From Dermacentor variabilis (lineage: Eukaryota > Arthropoda > Arachnida > Ixodida > Ixodidae): a stretch of 64,000 nucleotides of DNA. Position numbers and translations under genes: made by a program. The notes beneath the pieces were generated by a model, which saw only the letters and a program-made list of their open reading frames with translations, did no database searches and was not told where the DNA came from. The stretch is taken from the NCBI RefSeq assembly GCF_050947875.1, contig NC_134576.1, forward strand, positions 58,160,255-58,224,254, read 5' to 3'. Shown here one piece after another: positions 31,368 to 41,769 of the stretch. Numbering within the stretch: the stretch's first letter is position 1; every line of letters begins with the position of its first letter.

Positions 31368-33396
31368 GTTAGCGGTAAGAGGGAAACTAGAGGAATTCCG
31401 GATCAAGCTACAGAACAGGTATTCGGCTTTAACTCACGAAGAGGACCTTAGTGTTGAAGCAATGAACGACTATCTCATGGGAACCATTAAGGAGTGCGCA
31501 ATAGAAGTCGGTGGCAACTCCGTTAGACATGAAACCAGTAAGCTATCGCAGGAGACGAAAGATCTGATCAAGAAACGCCAATGTATGAAAGCCTCTAACC
31601 CTACAGCTAGAATAGAACTAGCAGAACTTTCTAAGGTAATCAACAAGCTTAAGACAGCGGACATCAGGAACTATAATATGGATAGAATTGAACTGGCTCT
31701 CAGGAACGGAGGAAGCCTAAAAACAGTGAAGAAGAAACTAGGAATAGGCAAGAATCAGATGTGTGCGTTAAGAGACAAAGCCGGCAATATCGTTACTAAT
31801 ATGGATGAGATAGTTCAAGTGGCTGAGGAGTTCTATAGAGATTTATACAGTACCAGTGGCACCCACGACGATAGTGGAAGAGAGAATAGCCTAGAGGAAT
31901 TCGAACTCCCACAGGTAACGCCAGAAGAAGTAAAGAAAGCCTTAGGAGCTATGCGAAGGGGGAAAGCAGCCGGGGAGGATCAGGTAACAGCAGATTTGTT
32001 GAAGGATGGTGGTCAGATTGTTCTAGAGAAACTGGCCACCCTGTATACGCAATGCCTCATAACCTCGAGCGTACCGGAATCTTGGAAGAACGCTAACATA
32101 ATCCTAATCCATAAGAAAGGGGACGCCAAAGACTTGAAAAATTATAGACCGATCAGCTTACTGTCCGTTGCCTACAAAGTATTTACTAAGGTAATCGCAA
32201 ATAGAATCAGGAACACCTTAGACTTCTGTCAACCAAAGGACCAGGCAGGATTCCGTAAAGGCTACTCAACAATAGACCATCTTCACACTATCAATCAAGT
32301 GATAGAGAAATGTGCAGAATATAACCAACCGTTATATATAGCTTTCATTGATTACGAGAAAGCGTTTGATTCAGTCGAAACCTCAGCAGTCATGGAGGCA
32401 TTACGGAATCAGGGTGTAGATGAGCCATATGTAAAGATACTGGAAGATATCTATAGCGGCTCCACAGCCACCGTAGTCCTCCACAAAGAAAGCAACAAAA
32501 TCCCTATAAAGAAAGGCGTCAGACAGGGAGATACGATATCTCCAATGCTATTCACAGCATGTTTACAGGAGGTATTCAGAGGCCTGGAGTGGGATGAATT
32601 GGGGATAAAAGTTGATGGAGAATACCTTAGCAACTTGCGATTCGCTGATGATATTGCCTTGCTTAGTAACTCAGGAGACCAATTGCAATGCATGCTCACT
32701 GACCTGGAGAGGCAAAGCAGAAGGGTGGGTCTGAAAATTAATCTGCAGAAAACTAACGTAATGTTTAACAGGCTCGGAAGAGAACAGCAGTTTACGATAG
32801 GTAGCGAAGCACTGGAAGGGGTAAGGGACTACATCTACTTAGGGCAGGTAGTGACCACGGATCCGGATCATGAGACTGAAATAACCAGAAGAATAAGAAT
32901 GGGCTGGGGTGCGTTTGGCAGGCATTCTCAAATCATGAACAGCAGGTTGCCACTATCCCTCAAAAGGAAAGTGTATAACAGCTGTGTGTTACCAGTACTC
33001 ACATATGGGGCAGAAACCTGGAGACTTACGAAAAGGGTTCTGCTGAAATTGAGGACGGCGCAACGAGCTATGGAAAGAAGAATGATGGGTGTGACGTTAA
33101 GGGATAAGAAAAGAGCAGATTGGGTGAGGCAACAAACGCGGGTAAACGACATCTTAGTTGAAATCAAGAAAAAGAAATGGGCATGGGCCGGACATGTAAT
33201 GAGGAGGGAAGATAACCGATGGTCACTAAGGGTTACGGACTGGATTCCAAGGGAAGGGATGCGTAGCAGGGGGCGGCAGAAAGTTAGGTGGGCGGATGAC
33301 ATTAAGACGTTTGCAGGGACAACATGGCCACAATTAGTACATGACCGGGGTAGTTGGAGAAGTATGGGAGAGGCGTTTGCCCTGCAGTGGGCGTAA
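31368..33396 (+). CDS. RTE reverse transcriptase
   Basis: A frame open from about 31369 (first ATG 31462) to TAA at 33394-33396. It contains a linker rich in Lys/Glu, VTPEEVKKALGAM and GKAAGEDQVT, NYRPISLLS, FIDYEKAFDSV (first catalytic Asp, about 32345), GVRQGDTISPMLF (about 32515), LRFADDIALLSN (catalytic pair, about 32634), YLGQVVTTDPDHETEI and the C-terminal KKKKWAWAGHVMR and RWADDIK blocks. No RNase H, as expected for RTE. All catalytic residues are present. Its only defect is the upstream frame change, so a protein starting at 31462 would lack endonuclease. Three truncated relatives in the window share its 3' end. Confidence 0.92.
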
Positions 33397-33402
33397 CTAG
33401 GC

Positions 33403-33429
<27 letters not shown>

Positions 33430-33434
<5 letters not shown>

Positions 33435-34042
33435 TGGGCGTCTCCCACGACGGAACCGGGAGGTTGAGTTTCCAGGCGGCGTCGTGGACCTGCTGGACGG
33501 CCCAGAGTTGGGGAGCGAGTTCTTCGCTGCGGATTGCTTCTTCAAACTTGCGCTTATCCTGTTCGTAGTTTACGTGAGCTTGCGAGCACGGCCAGAGTAA
33601 ATGATATACGTTAAGGGATGTATTGCATATTGGTGCAGTGAGACTTGTCGTAGAGCTCAGGCATGTAATGGTGTAATCTGTTTTGAGTGGGGTATGTGTC
33701 TGTAGCATTCTGAGTGTAATCCTATGAGCTCGAGTGAGCGTGCGGTGTGGCGTGCTATACTGTCTGCGTTGTAGGTAGTAGTGTTTAGTGATTTCATTGT
33801 AAGTAGTGGGCGCGTCCTTATTCTCCGAGTGGTTGGGTGAAGCCGCGCGGTCTGTAAGCGCGCGCAGCCTCGTGTGCCGCCTCGTTAAGATTGGGGACGT
33901 CGCCGATCTTTGGTCCCAAGTGTGCCGGGAACCAGTGTATGAAGTGGTTCTTAATCTCTTTCTTTGAAACAATTCTGAGAGCCTGTGCGCAGACCGTGCC
34001 CTTTTGGAAACCTCTGATAGCGGCTATGGGGTCGCTGTAGAT
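33430..34042 (-). pseudogene. I/R1-group LINE ORF2, C-terminal part
   Basis: Continues ORF2 downstream of RNase H: HIYSDPIAAIRGFQ (RNase H strand with a conserved Asp), WFPAHLGPKIGDVPNLNEAAHEAARA (with the RNase H histidine), then, after a frame change near 33825, YNEITKHYYLQRRQY and a Cys/His cluster (ICNTSLNVYHLLWPC) to ETPTP just before the RTE insertion. The natural stop is at 30178-30180 on the far side of the RTE. Confidence 0.85.
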
Positions 34043-34054
34043 ATGGGAAAGATT

Positions 34055-34239
34055 TAGTAAAGCAATGAAGGGGGCTAGTTGGTGAACGTTCATGGTTATA
34101 TTGCGCTCAGTTTTACAAGCACGATACTAAGGAAGGACAGGACGTGGACGGACGAAGCGCAGTTGGTAGTTTGCGCTTCGTCCGTCCACGTCCTGTCCTT
34201 CCTTAGTATCGTGCTTGTAAAACTGAGCGCAATATAACC
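34055..34239 (-). mobile_element. 185 bp insertion built around a perfect 71 bp inverted repeat
   Basis: Inserted between two copies of ATGGGAAAGATT (34043-34054 and 34240-34251), inside the RNase H region of ORF2. Positions 34091-34161 and 34172-34242 are perfect complements over 71 bases, separated by a 10-base loop; the outer three bases of the right arm overlap the target duplication. Only one arm continues into a ~36 bp unique tail (34055-34090). On the minus strand the order is inverted arm, loop, sense arm, tail, target, as if a short retroposon cDNA had folded back and copied itself. There is no coding potential. A related short repeat lies at 55355-55440. Confidence 0.88.
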
Positions 34240-34251
34240 ATGGGAAAGATT

Positions 34252-37200
34252 GTCGTCGGTGAGCGCAACAACGATCGCTACCTGTTCGGCCTGTTCAGGC
34301 TTCCTTGCAATTACCGTGGCTGCATATCTTGTGGATCCGCGGCCGTCCACATCCGCCACTGCGAAAGCTTTGTTTCCCGTGTATGCCGCCGCGTCCACAA
34401 AAGCTGAGCGTTCGCGATTCGCCAAGGCTTGGTTAAGAAGGAATTGTCCTCTCGCTTGTCGTCTGCCCCTGTTGTTTTCGGGGTGTACGTTTCTGGGTAT
34501 AAGGCGGACCGTGATCTTGGTGTGGATGTCCCGTGGGAGGTCCGGAAAGTCTTTTTCTATGTCTCCTTGTGCAAAGCCTAGCTTCTATAGGATCGTGCGC
34601 CCCGGAGGCGTCGTCGAAAGCCTAGCAAGCTGGGCGTGCTCCTGGGCTTCGGCAATTTCGTCCAGGGTGTTGTGCATGCCCAGGTGCCCCAGCTTCTCGT
34701 TGCTGGGGCTCTTTGGAATGCCGAGGGCTTGCTTGGTGACCTTTCTGATTTGGGCATTCAGTCTGTCTCTTTCAGATCGTGTCCGATTGGGCATTGTCGC
34801 AAAGTATGCGAAGTGACAGGTAACGAACGCGTGTATGAGTTTGATGAGATTATGTTCCTTGAGGCCCCTGGGTGTATTGGCAATTCTTCTGATGAGCCCA
34901 ATAGCATTGTTGGTTTTGGTGATGAGCTTGTGAACGGTAGAGGCATTGACGTCTTTAGTCTCTACAATCATACCCAGGACTCTGATTTTGTCGACGCATG
35001 GTATGGCGTGTCCCGAAGTGGTTCGTACGGTAATTTCTTGTTTATAATCGAAGTCTGACGAGTATGGCCTGCGGCCCTTCTGCGTGGGTCTGCGTACGAG
35101 CAGCTCCGACTTGGTAGGCGAGCATCTGAGTCCTGTAGGAATTATAAATTCTTCTATGGCGTTCACTGCTTCTTGCAAGATGTCCTGCACCATGCCCGGG
35201 GTTCCTTTGGACACCCACATGGTGATGTCATCTGCGTATATGGTATGCTCGAGCCCGTGGATCTGCCCTAGTTTCTCAGCAAGTCCCGCCATGGCAAGGT
35301 TGAAAAGCATAGGGGAGATGACCGAGCCTTGGGGAGTGCCCCTGCTCCCCAGCGAGAGTGTCTCCGTGGAGAGGTCGGCAAATCGGAGCGTAGCCATCCT
35401 GTTATCCAAGAATGACTTGACGTACGAGTGGAACCTAGCTCCGAGGTTGAGTTCGGAAATGGTGTCCACGATGTATTGGTGAGAGAGGTTATCGAACGCC
35501 TTCTCTAGATCCAACCCAAGAATGGCCTTGGCGTTTCTAATTGGGTCATCAATGATTCGGTGCTTCATTAAAATCATGGTGTCTTGAGTTGATAGACCGG
35601 GTCTAAATCCGATGAGGGTGTGTGGTAACAGTCCCTTGGTTTCGAGGAATCTGGAGATTCTGTTCTGAATGGCGTGTTCCGCCGCCTTACCCACGCACGA
35701 CGTGAGTGATATGGGTCTGAGGTTCTCCACGCCCGAGGGCTTGTTGGGCTTTGGAATGAGAACCGTGGTGGCGTTCTTCCATTCCGGTGGGACCCTGCCG
35801 GAGGCCCAGACCTGATTGATTTGATCCGCTAGGAACCGGACGGAATCTTCGTCCAAGTTACGAAGGGCCTTGTTACTAACACCGTCCGGACCTGGGGCCG
35901 ATGTGCCATTCAAGTTTTGAAGGACGGTCCTGATTTCTTCCAGGGTGAAGGGTTCATCGAGGTCGGGGTTGTCCGCTCCCGTGTACGGGGAACCGGATGC
36001 CTCGTCCTCGTTTTCGTGGCTGCTCGAGAGTGGCATGTGTCTTTCGACAAGTCTTGCCATAAATTCCTGCTCGTTGGAGTTTTTGAGTTTACGTTTCGCT
36101 ATCTTGTCAGCCGCCTTGGTCTGGGAGCTCCTGGTTTGACCTTTGTTAAGAAGGTGTTTGAGTAGGTTCCAAATTTTTCCATATGTCACGCTGCCATCGG
36201 CCCTTGCACATACTTCGTCCCATTGTTGGTTGGAGAGTACTACACAATGGTGCTCAATGTCCTTGTTAAGTAATGCAATCTTTTTCCTAAGTCTTCTATT
36301 GAGTCTCTGGGTACGCCATCTCTGTAGTATGGATCTTTTCGCTTCCAGCATGTGAGCGAGCTTAGCGTCCATCCCGATTGTCTGGACATCTGTTTCTATT
36401 TCCTTGTTCGCGTTGCGGGCGTCCTCCTTTAGTTCTTGCGTCCACTGTTCTAGTGTAGCGGGCTTGTCGGTACGTTCCTTTGTTATCTGTCTAAACGCAT
36501 CCCAATTCGTGTATCTCCACTTTCGTAGTGGTTTCAAGGCGATTGCTATTGACGTTTCCACAATGTAATGGTCGCTGCCGAGGTCGTCGCCGGTATTATG
36601 CCAAGTGGCCCCCTCGGTGTTGAGAACGAATGTGAGGTCTGGGGTGGTGTCCCTCGAGACCGAGTTGCCCATCCTGGTAGGGTAGAGTGCGGACGTGATA
36701 AGGTTGAGGCCCATCCCTTCCGCATCGGTGGCAAGATTTCTGCCTTTGGCGCTGGTGACGCCGTAGCCCCATTCTACGTTTGAGGCATTGAAATCTCCGG
36801 CAATAATCAGTGGGTTGTCCCCAGCTTTGTCCCTGGCCTTCTTCAACAGTCTTCTGAAACTTTGCGTTCTGCGGTTCGGGCTGCTGTACGTGTTCAGTGC
36901 TAGTATCCTCTTAGCCTTCTTGCCTTTGGGAAAGACTTCGATGAACAAGTGCTCGCATTTGCTGTCCGGATTACTTCTGTCAATTTCGGCCCACGCGAGC
37001 CTGTTACTGACAAACGTCGCTACACCGCTGCAGTCTTTTGTTGGTGGAACGGCAATTGTTTCATATCCCGGAAGTGTTGGTGTGTCGGTGTTAGTCTCTT
37101 AAATGAGTATGATGTCCGGCTTGTCTGTAGTGTGTCTGATGTGCTGTTGCAAGACCGATTTCTTGTTGCGGAACCAGCGACATTTCCATTGCCAGATTAT

Positions 37201-37269
37201 AAGCTTGCCTTGATTGTTCGTTTGCGCATGGTGCCTTTCGGCTTCTTCTCGCTTATTCGCCTTCTCCAT
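34252..37269 (-). pseudogene. I/R1-group LINE ORF2: endonuclease, reverse transcriptase, RNase H
   Basis: The probable start ATG (37267-37269) overlaps the end of ORF1 by 17 bases in another frame. The endonuclease begins at about 37200 (WQWKCRWF, where Asn is usual in place of Lys), with an in-frame TAA at 37099-37101 where a Gln codon is expected, then IIAGDFNASN and LGSDHYIVE. Reverse transcriptase: NATTVLIPKPN, LRPISLTSCVGK, LGLDLEKAFDNLSH, RGTPQGSVISPMLFN and YADDITMW (about 35230). A second stop (34585-34587) precedes RNase H (SAFVDAAAYTG, ALTDDN). Between the two stops 787 codons are open. The catalytic residues of reverse transcriptase are intact. Confidence 0.9.
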
Positions 37270-39133
37270 TTTTACTTTCTACTATAGTTGCGGACTTTAC
37301 CGCCATTTTGGGTGTTACGATATCGCTTGCTGCAGTGTTCCTTCTGACCATGGGAGAGGCAGGGGAGTTGACCGGTGCCGTGGAGTGAGTAAAGACGGTC
37401 CTTTCGAGGCCCTCGATCCGGGCACCGAAGCCCTTCTCCATCACTTCTACCCTGCTCGTTAGGCCATCGACCGCCTCTACTAGTCTGTCGTGCCCCTTCT
37501 TTAGTGACTCGACATCGAATTGTAGTTGACCTAGGGTACTAAGGATCTTGTCCAATTTACCGTCTATGTCCTTGGCAGGCGTGTCGCATTCCGTGGTCTT
37601 GGCCTTGCGTTTCTTGGTGGCTGGTGTGCCCGCGGGTGGGCTTTGACTAGTCGTTTCTGATTCCGCTACGCTGGAGGGATTCGGACTGGGTGAAGTGTCC
37701 ATGTGCATGTCCTGTGTCTGTGCAGTTGGTGAGCTAATTTGCGTTTTCAGCAATCTATTCTCGTTAGCCAGTTCTGTCATTGTGCGTTTGAGTTGAGCGT
37801 TTTCGTGCTCGAGTACTTTGATTCTCTCTAAGATGTCTTTGTGTGCATTATTCTCTGGCCGCGCTTGCAAGCTCACCTGAGATTGGTCCCTCAGTGGCCC
37901 GGAGTTAGTGGGCAGCGTCCCTGCCGTTGCCGAGGCCTGGCATCCCGTTGTCGCCTTGACTCGTTGGGCCCAGCTGTTAGCTCCGGCCGCGGGTGCGAAG
38001 CGCATGCCCGAGGTGGAGCGGCTCCGGCTCCCGGGTGTGCGGGAGCGGCTCCTGCGACCTCTGCTGGCCGATCGCGATCCCGAGCTCCCTCTGGATCTGG
38101 AGCGTCCTCTGGGCTCGCGCTGTCCGTCTGGATGCTGCGCCGCACCTGCGCCGTTCAACCTTAAGAGACTCGTCGCTTTTTCTCGAAGTTTCGTGGACGC
38201 AATGGCTGCCTGCTTGTTCTCGATTCTTCGTTTGCGTACCACGTACGGGACCTGGTATCTGCTCTTGCATTCCTTGCTGTCCGTGGGGTGTTTCTCGCCG
38301 CACAGCGCGCAAGAGACTTCTTCACAAGCGTGATCTTCTCCGGGGTCTGGAATGCCGCAATCCCTGCAAGTCTGCTTCTCCGGTGTGGGGCATACGTCTG
38401 CTCGGTGCCCTAGTTTGCCGCAAGCCTGACATATGGCGATCTGCTTCCTGTAGAGCGAGCACTCTACCCATGCACATCCGTACATCACGTGGTTGGGAAC
38501 TTTGTGTCCTTCGAAGACTACGATCACCGTCCCGGTTTTCTTAATGCGCTTCGCCGCCAGTGCGAGTGGGTTTCTCGGCTTGACAATGGACCTGGTTATC
38601 GTTTCTTGCGTGTGGTGGAGCGGAATGTTGCGAATGACTCCCTTGCACGTGTCGTCCGGTGCAGTCTGGTAGGAGAAGGCCTCGTACGTCTGCCCGGCGA
38701 TGGTGACGCTCTGACTTTTCGAATATCCGTTGACGTTCTCGGGTAGCGGGGAACTCACAACCATGATGTTCTGTTTGAGGTTGGGGCAAATCGTGTCCCC
38801 GTCGCACTGCATCGGTTCGACTCCGGCTGCTTCTGGAATGGCCTGCACAATTCCCACGTGTCCGGTTTTGGCGATGTTCAGTCCGCCGCGGATGCGAATT
38901 ACTATTTTAGTCTCGTTTTGCGGGAGTAAGGGCATTCTACTTGCCTTGATGATTTCTTTACGGGCCGACATGGGCTTGGGTGCTTTCGCTCTGGCGCCGG
39001 AGGCTGCCACGTTGGCAGCCATGTTGAGGTTAGACTTAGGCTTGGTCGCTCTTCGTGGGGCGCTGTCGCACCACCCGTTCCTGACGGAAAGCTCCGAGGG
39101 GTCGATTTCTCGACCGATCGCTTCATAATTCAT
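37253..39133 (-). CDS. I/R1-group LINE ORF1 (gag-like nucleic-acid-binding protein)
   Basis: About 626 codons, uninterrupted, from the ATG giving MNYEAIGREIDPSEL to TAA at 37253-37255. ORF1 proteins of this group coat element RNA. There are three Cys/His knuckles in the middle (CQACGKLGHRADVC, CRDCGIPDPGEDHAC, CALCGEKHPTDSKEC, about 38480-38280), preceded by an esterase-free N-terminal domain. An Arg/Ser-rich stretch follows (about 38130-37980), then a leucine-rich coiled coil (VLEHENAQLKRTM, about 37830-37740) and a Thr/Ser-rich C-terminus. The frame also opens upstream to 39196 without an ATG. ORF2 overlaps its last 17 bases. It is one of the few intact frames here. Confidence 0.88.
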   Translation of the reverse strand: MNYEAIGREIDPSELSVRNGWCDSAPRRATKPKSNLNMAANVAASGARAKAPKPMSARKEIIKASRMPLLPQNETKIVIRIRGGLNIAKTGHVGIVQAIPEAAGVEPMQCDGDTICPNLKQNIMVVSSPLPENVNGYSKSQSVTIAGQTYEAFSYQTAPDDTCKGVIRNIPLHHTQETITRSIVKPRNPLALAAKRIKKTGTVIVVFEGHKVPNHVMYGCAWVECSLYRKQIAICQACGKLGHRADVCPTPEKQTCRDCGIPDPGEDHACEEVSCALCGEKHPTDSKECKSRYQVPYVVRKRRIENKQAAIASTKLREKATSLLRLNGAGAAQHPDGQREPRGRSRSRGSSGSRSASRGRRSRSRTPGSRSRSTSGMRFAPAAGANSWAQRVKATTGCQASATAGTLPTNSGPLRDQSQVSLQARPENNAHKDILERIKVLEHENAQLKRTMTELANENRLLKTQISSPTAQTQDMHMDTSPSPNPSSVAESETTSQSPPAGTPATKKRKAKTTECDTPAKDIDGKLDKILSTLGQLQFDVESLKKGHDRLVEAVDGLTSRVEVMEKGFGARIEGLERTVFTHSTAPVNSPASPMVRRNTAASDIVTPKMAVKSATIVESKNGEGE

Positions 39134-39215
39134 TGTAGTGCCGTTGGCTAGACTGTTGATTACAGCCCGAACACGGACATGGACATTTCCCCTCAATGTT
39201 TAGGATATTCTTAGT

Positions 39216-41084
39216 AGACTGTCGCATTCAGCAGCAACAAGTCATTATGCTTTAATATCGGTTTAGACTTGTTGCTGCCCTGACGCAACGTTGAAAATGC
39301 AGTCTAGAATCGATATAGCCCACGTTGCAGCGCGTTTTAGGAGTGGGGGTGGGCTTTCAATAGCAACTATAATAAAAACTTCATTGCATAGACAATGTGA
39401 TCACAAGGCTTTACAAAATATTAGGAACTAAGATAAAGCTCACATGGGTTAAGGTGAATATTTGCTCCAAACTCGTTAACCTCATTGCTTTCTTTTTGAT
39501 TGAAATCGTTTCTATATTTTCTCTTAGCGGAAATATGGAACGTAGATATTGCTACGAAAAACACTTTTTTTATCTCGATGACCTAATAGTCTGGACTGTT
39601 CTGTGGTGGAATTACTGGGCTCACTAAAGCAAGGCTTTTGGCTGCACTAAAACTGGAACTAACTTCTGCTACAATGAGATCGAGGATAGCGGCGATATGA
39701 CGATGGTTGCATCGCGACCACGACGATGCCGGCGACCTCAAGCCTGTTCAAGTGCCGCACAACCTCAGCCAAATCCTGCAAAGGAAGCGAGTGAATTTCC
39801 TCTTCTTTGTACGACTTTCTATGAGATGTGATTATAGCAGCAATTTGTGACACTCACTGATCCCTCAAAAAACAAAAACAAAAAAACATTGGCAATAGAA
39901 GTATTAATATACAAATGTTGAAGTTACTGCGGTGTTCTTGAGCGAGTAGCGATGCACCTAATTAAAGGCCCCGCCAACGCAATTTATAGAAAGGCTGAAA
40001 GAAAACGTCACGCATACGTAGCTCCAAGAGCCCATTAGAAACACCTGGCTGGTCAAGATTATAGCATGCCTCAATGGCGATGCGTCTCTCATTAGAAATT
40101 TGTTGCTGCGTCTTGTTAAGAAACCGAACCACTCAGTCAATGCCGTACGGTGTTTACCATTCTAGAGTGCACACCATCACTTGTGAGCCAAGGGTAACGA
40201 ATGCACTGGCAATAAAGAAAATAAATTGACGTTAAGGCAAAAGTTGGACACGTACGTATTATTACCTGTAAAATGCTATAATTTGCACTACAGAAGGTAG
40301 CAACATAGTGCAAGACAAGCTAGTTTCGCGCTGCATTGAATGATCAGTCAGATTTTTCTTCCCGACTGGTGCGACAAATATTGCGTGAAAACATTGAGAA
40401 GGTCATGTGCGTGCTGATCATTCTAAATAACAGAGTTCAGGTGCAACATAAAAGGAGTAGGTGCAAAAGCATTGTTTGTAGAGTTTCTTATATAATGAAA
40501 ATAAATCATTGCCACTGTTGCGCACATCTGAATAATTCCTATAATACTGTTGTCGCCACAAAACAAGGGAATGCTCGTAATAAACACATAAACAATGACC
40601 TGAAACCCAATCTTACTGTTACAAAGATTGCGCGCCACTGTTGACCAAATGCTTAGCGAAAAGTCTAATAGTATGTAGAAGGAGGGTACCTCCCAAGAAT
40701 TGTTCCCAGGCTTTTAAGCTAAAGCATGGTTTTTCGCTCAGCATGATACAATAAACTGTTCCTATCCACCAAATGTTAACTTAGTACAACTGGTGTTAAT
40801 CCGAGTGCTTACAACATGCGTAATCCTCAGCGATGGAATATACACTGTTGCTACAGACACTATGTGAAACAAGCGCTTCAGTTCTGGGTACCTCTGATTA
40901 AAAATTAATATTGAGGCGAAAGGCTTAGATTTCTGTTTGAAGGTCGCGCTGTGACGTACCGAAAATGTCACGTAGCCCATGGAAAGCCAAAAGCGAACAA
41001 AGGCATCTCCAGTCGTACATAAGATATGATTAATGATCAGGAAAGTAAACTAATCATTGAGTAATGATTCCATTAAGCTGGATG
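39216..41084. other. AT-rich intergenic sequence
   Basis: No recognised gene. A 12-base inverted repeat (CAGCAACAAGTC at 39231-39242 and its complement at 39267-39278) lies just beyond the LINE 5' end. Short frames have no domains. Confidence 0.4.
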
Positions 41085-41475
41085 AGGGTGGATTATGGCC
41101 TATCAGGCTGTAATATGATGATGATGATTATGATGGTGGTGGTGGATAAAGAAGAGTTAGTCTGTATTAGGATGCATTAAGATTGATTAGGGATTTTTTA
41201 GGGTGGATGAAAGTCAACTAAGGTGCACTAAGGTATATTAAGAAGGAGTAAAGAAGATAAGGGTGTATTGTGGCAAACCAAGGTGGTTAAAGAAGGATTA
41301 TGATGGATTAACGACCATAATGTGGAATTGCGTAAATGAAGAAGGATTAAGGTGGATTAGGGAGAATTATAGTGGCTTAAGGGGTGATTAATGTGGATGA
41401 GGGAGGGTTAAGGTGGATTAGCATGGATTAAAGTGCACTAGTGTGGATTAAGGTGAACTGAGGTGAATCAACTTA
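41085..41475 (+). repeat. Degenerate short-unit tandem array, GGTGGATTA(A)-type
   Basis: Roughly forty imperfect 9-11 bp units around GGTGGATTAA / GGATTAAGGT, with many single-base variants. It starts beside a (GAT)n(GGT)n patch near 41117-41150. A second array of the same motif lies at 43160-43300. Confidence 0.8.
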
Positions 41476-41769
41476 TTCGTTACCGCGAGAAAATGTTCGT
41501 TATTTATAGGTCCCGAAAAAATTATTTACCACTACAAATAATATTTCGGCACATATTGCCGCACAGCCTATTGCGCATAATGAAACCATCTTTCCAAAAA
41601 CATAGCTTGCCAAACAAAAAAGATTAGTAGATAAAACATGAAAATTCTAGAAATCGGGATTTTTGCTGCCAGATGATAAAAAACAACAGTACACGAACAT
41701 AATTTCTACAAAAATAGTATTATCAAAGAAAATTCAGAATATACATTTAAAAGATAATAACCCAGGAAG
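41476..41769. other. AT-rich spacer
   Basis: No feature recognised between the tandem array and the piggyBac-like remnant. Confidence 0.4.

Larger units (their letters stand above)
30194..33429 (+). mobile_element. RTE-type LINE, nearly full length, with target duplication
   Basis: A 3.2 kb element between two copies of ATGGAGTGGGCGTC. It carries an endonuclease frame and a 644-codon reverse-transcriptase frame, separated only by a small indel near 31365, and ends in CTGATGATGATG repeats. The single-polyprotein layout, absence of RNase H and trinucleotide tail fit the RTE clade. It has the fewest defects of any element in the window. Its first ~375 bp appear inverted relative to the rest (see separate entry). 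It landed beside the ORF2 stop codon of the I/R1-group LINE. Confidence 0.92.
30121..39215 (-). mobile_element. I/R1-group LINE (two ORFs, RNase H), interrupted twice
   Basis: A minus-strand non-LTR retrotransposon: ORF1 with zinc knuckles (39133-37253), ORF2 with endonuclease, reverse transcriptase, RNase H and a C-terminal knuckle, then a short 3' end with AATAAA (complement at 30141-30146) finishing in TTCCTTCCTTCC at 30121. The original ORF2 stop (TGA, complement at 30178-30180) is now separated from the ORF by an RTE insertion at 30194-33429. A second insertion lies at 34055-34239. RNase H plus gag-like ORF1 points to the I/R1/Loa group. The 5' end near 39215 is not precisely placed. Confidence 0.85.

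Noticed and set aside
33411..33430. (GAT)n tract as an independent microsatellite
   Set aside because: It is the normal 3' tail of the RTE and occurs at the same place in the other copies.
37841..38544. Overlapping plus-strand frames of up to 183 codons
   Set aside because: They lie opposite the Arg/Ser-rich and knuckle-bearing part of LINE ORF1, whose GC-rich codons keep the other strand open. No independent domain.
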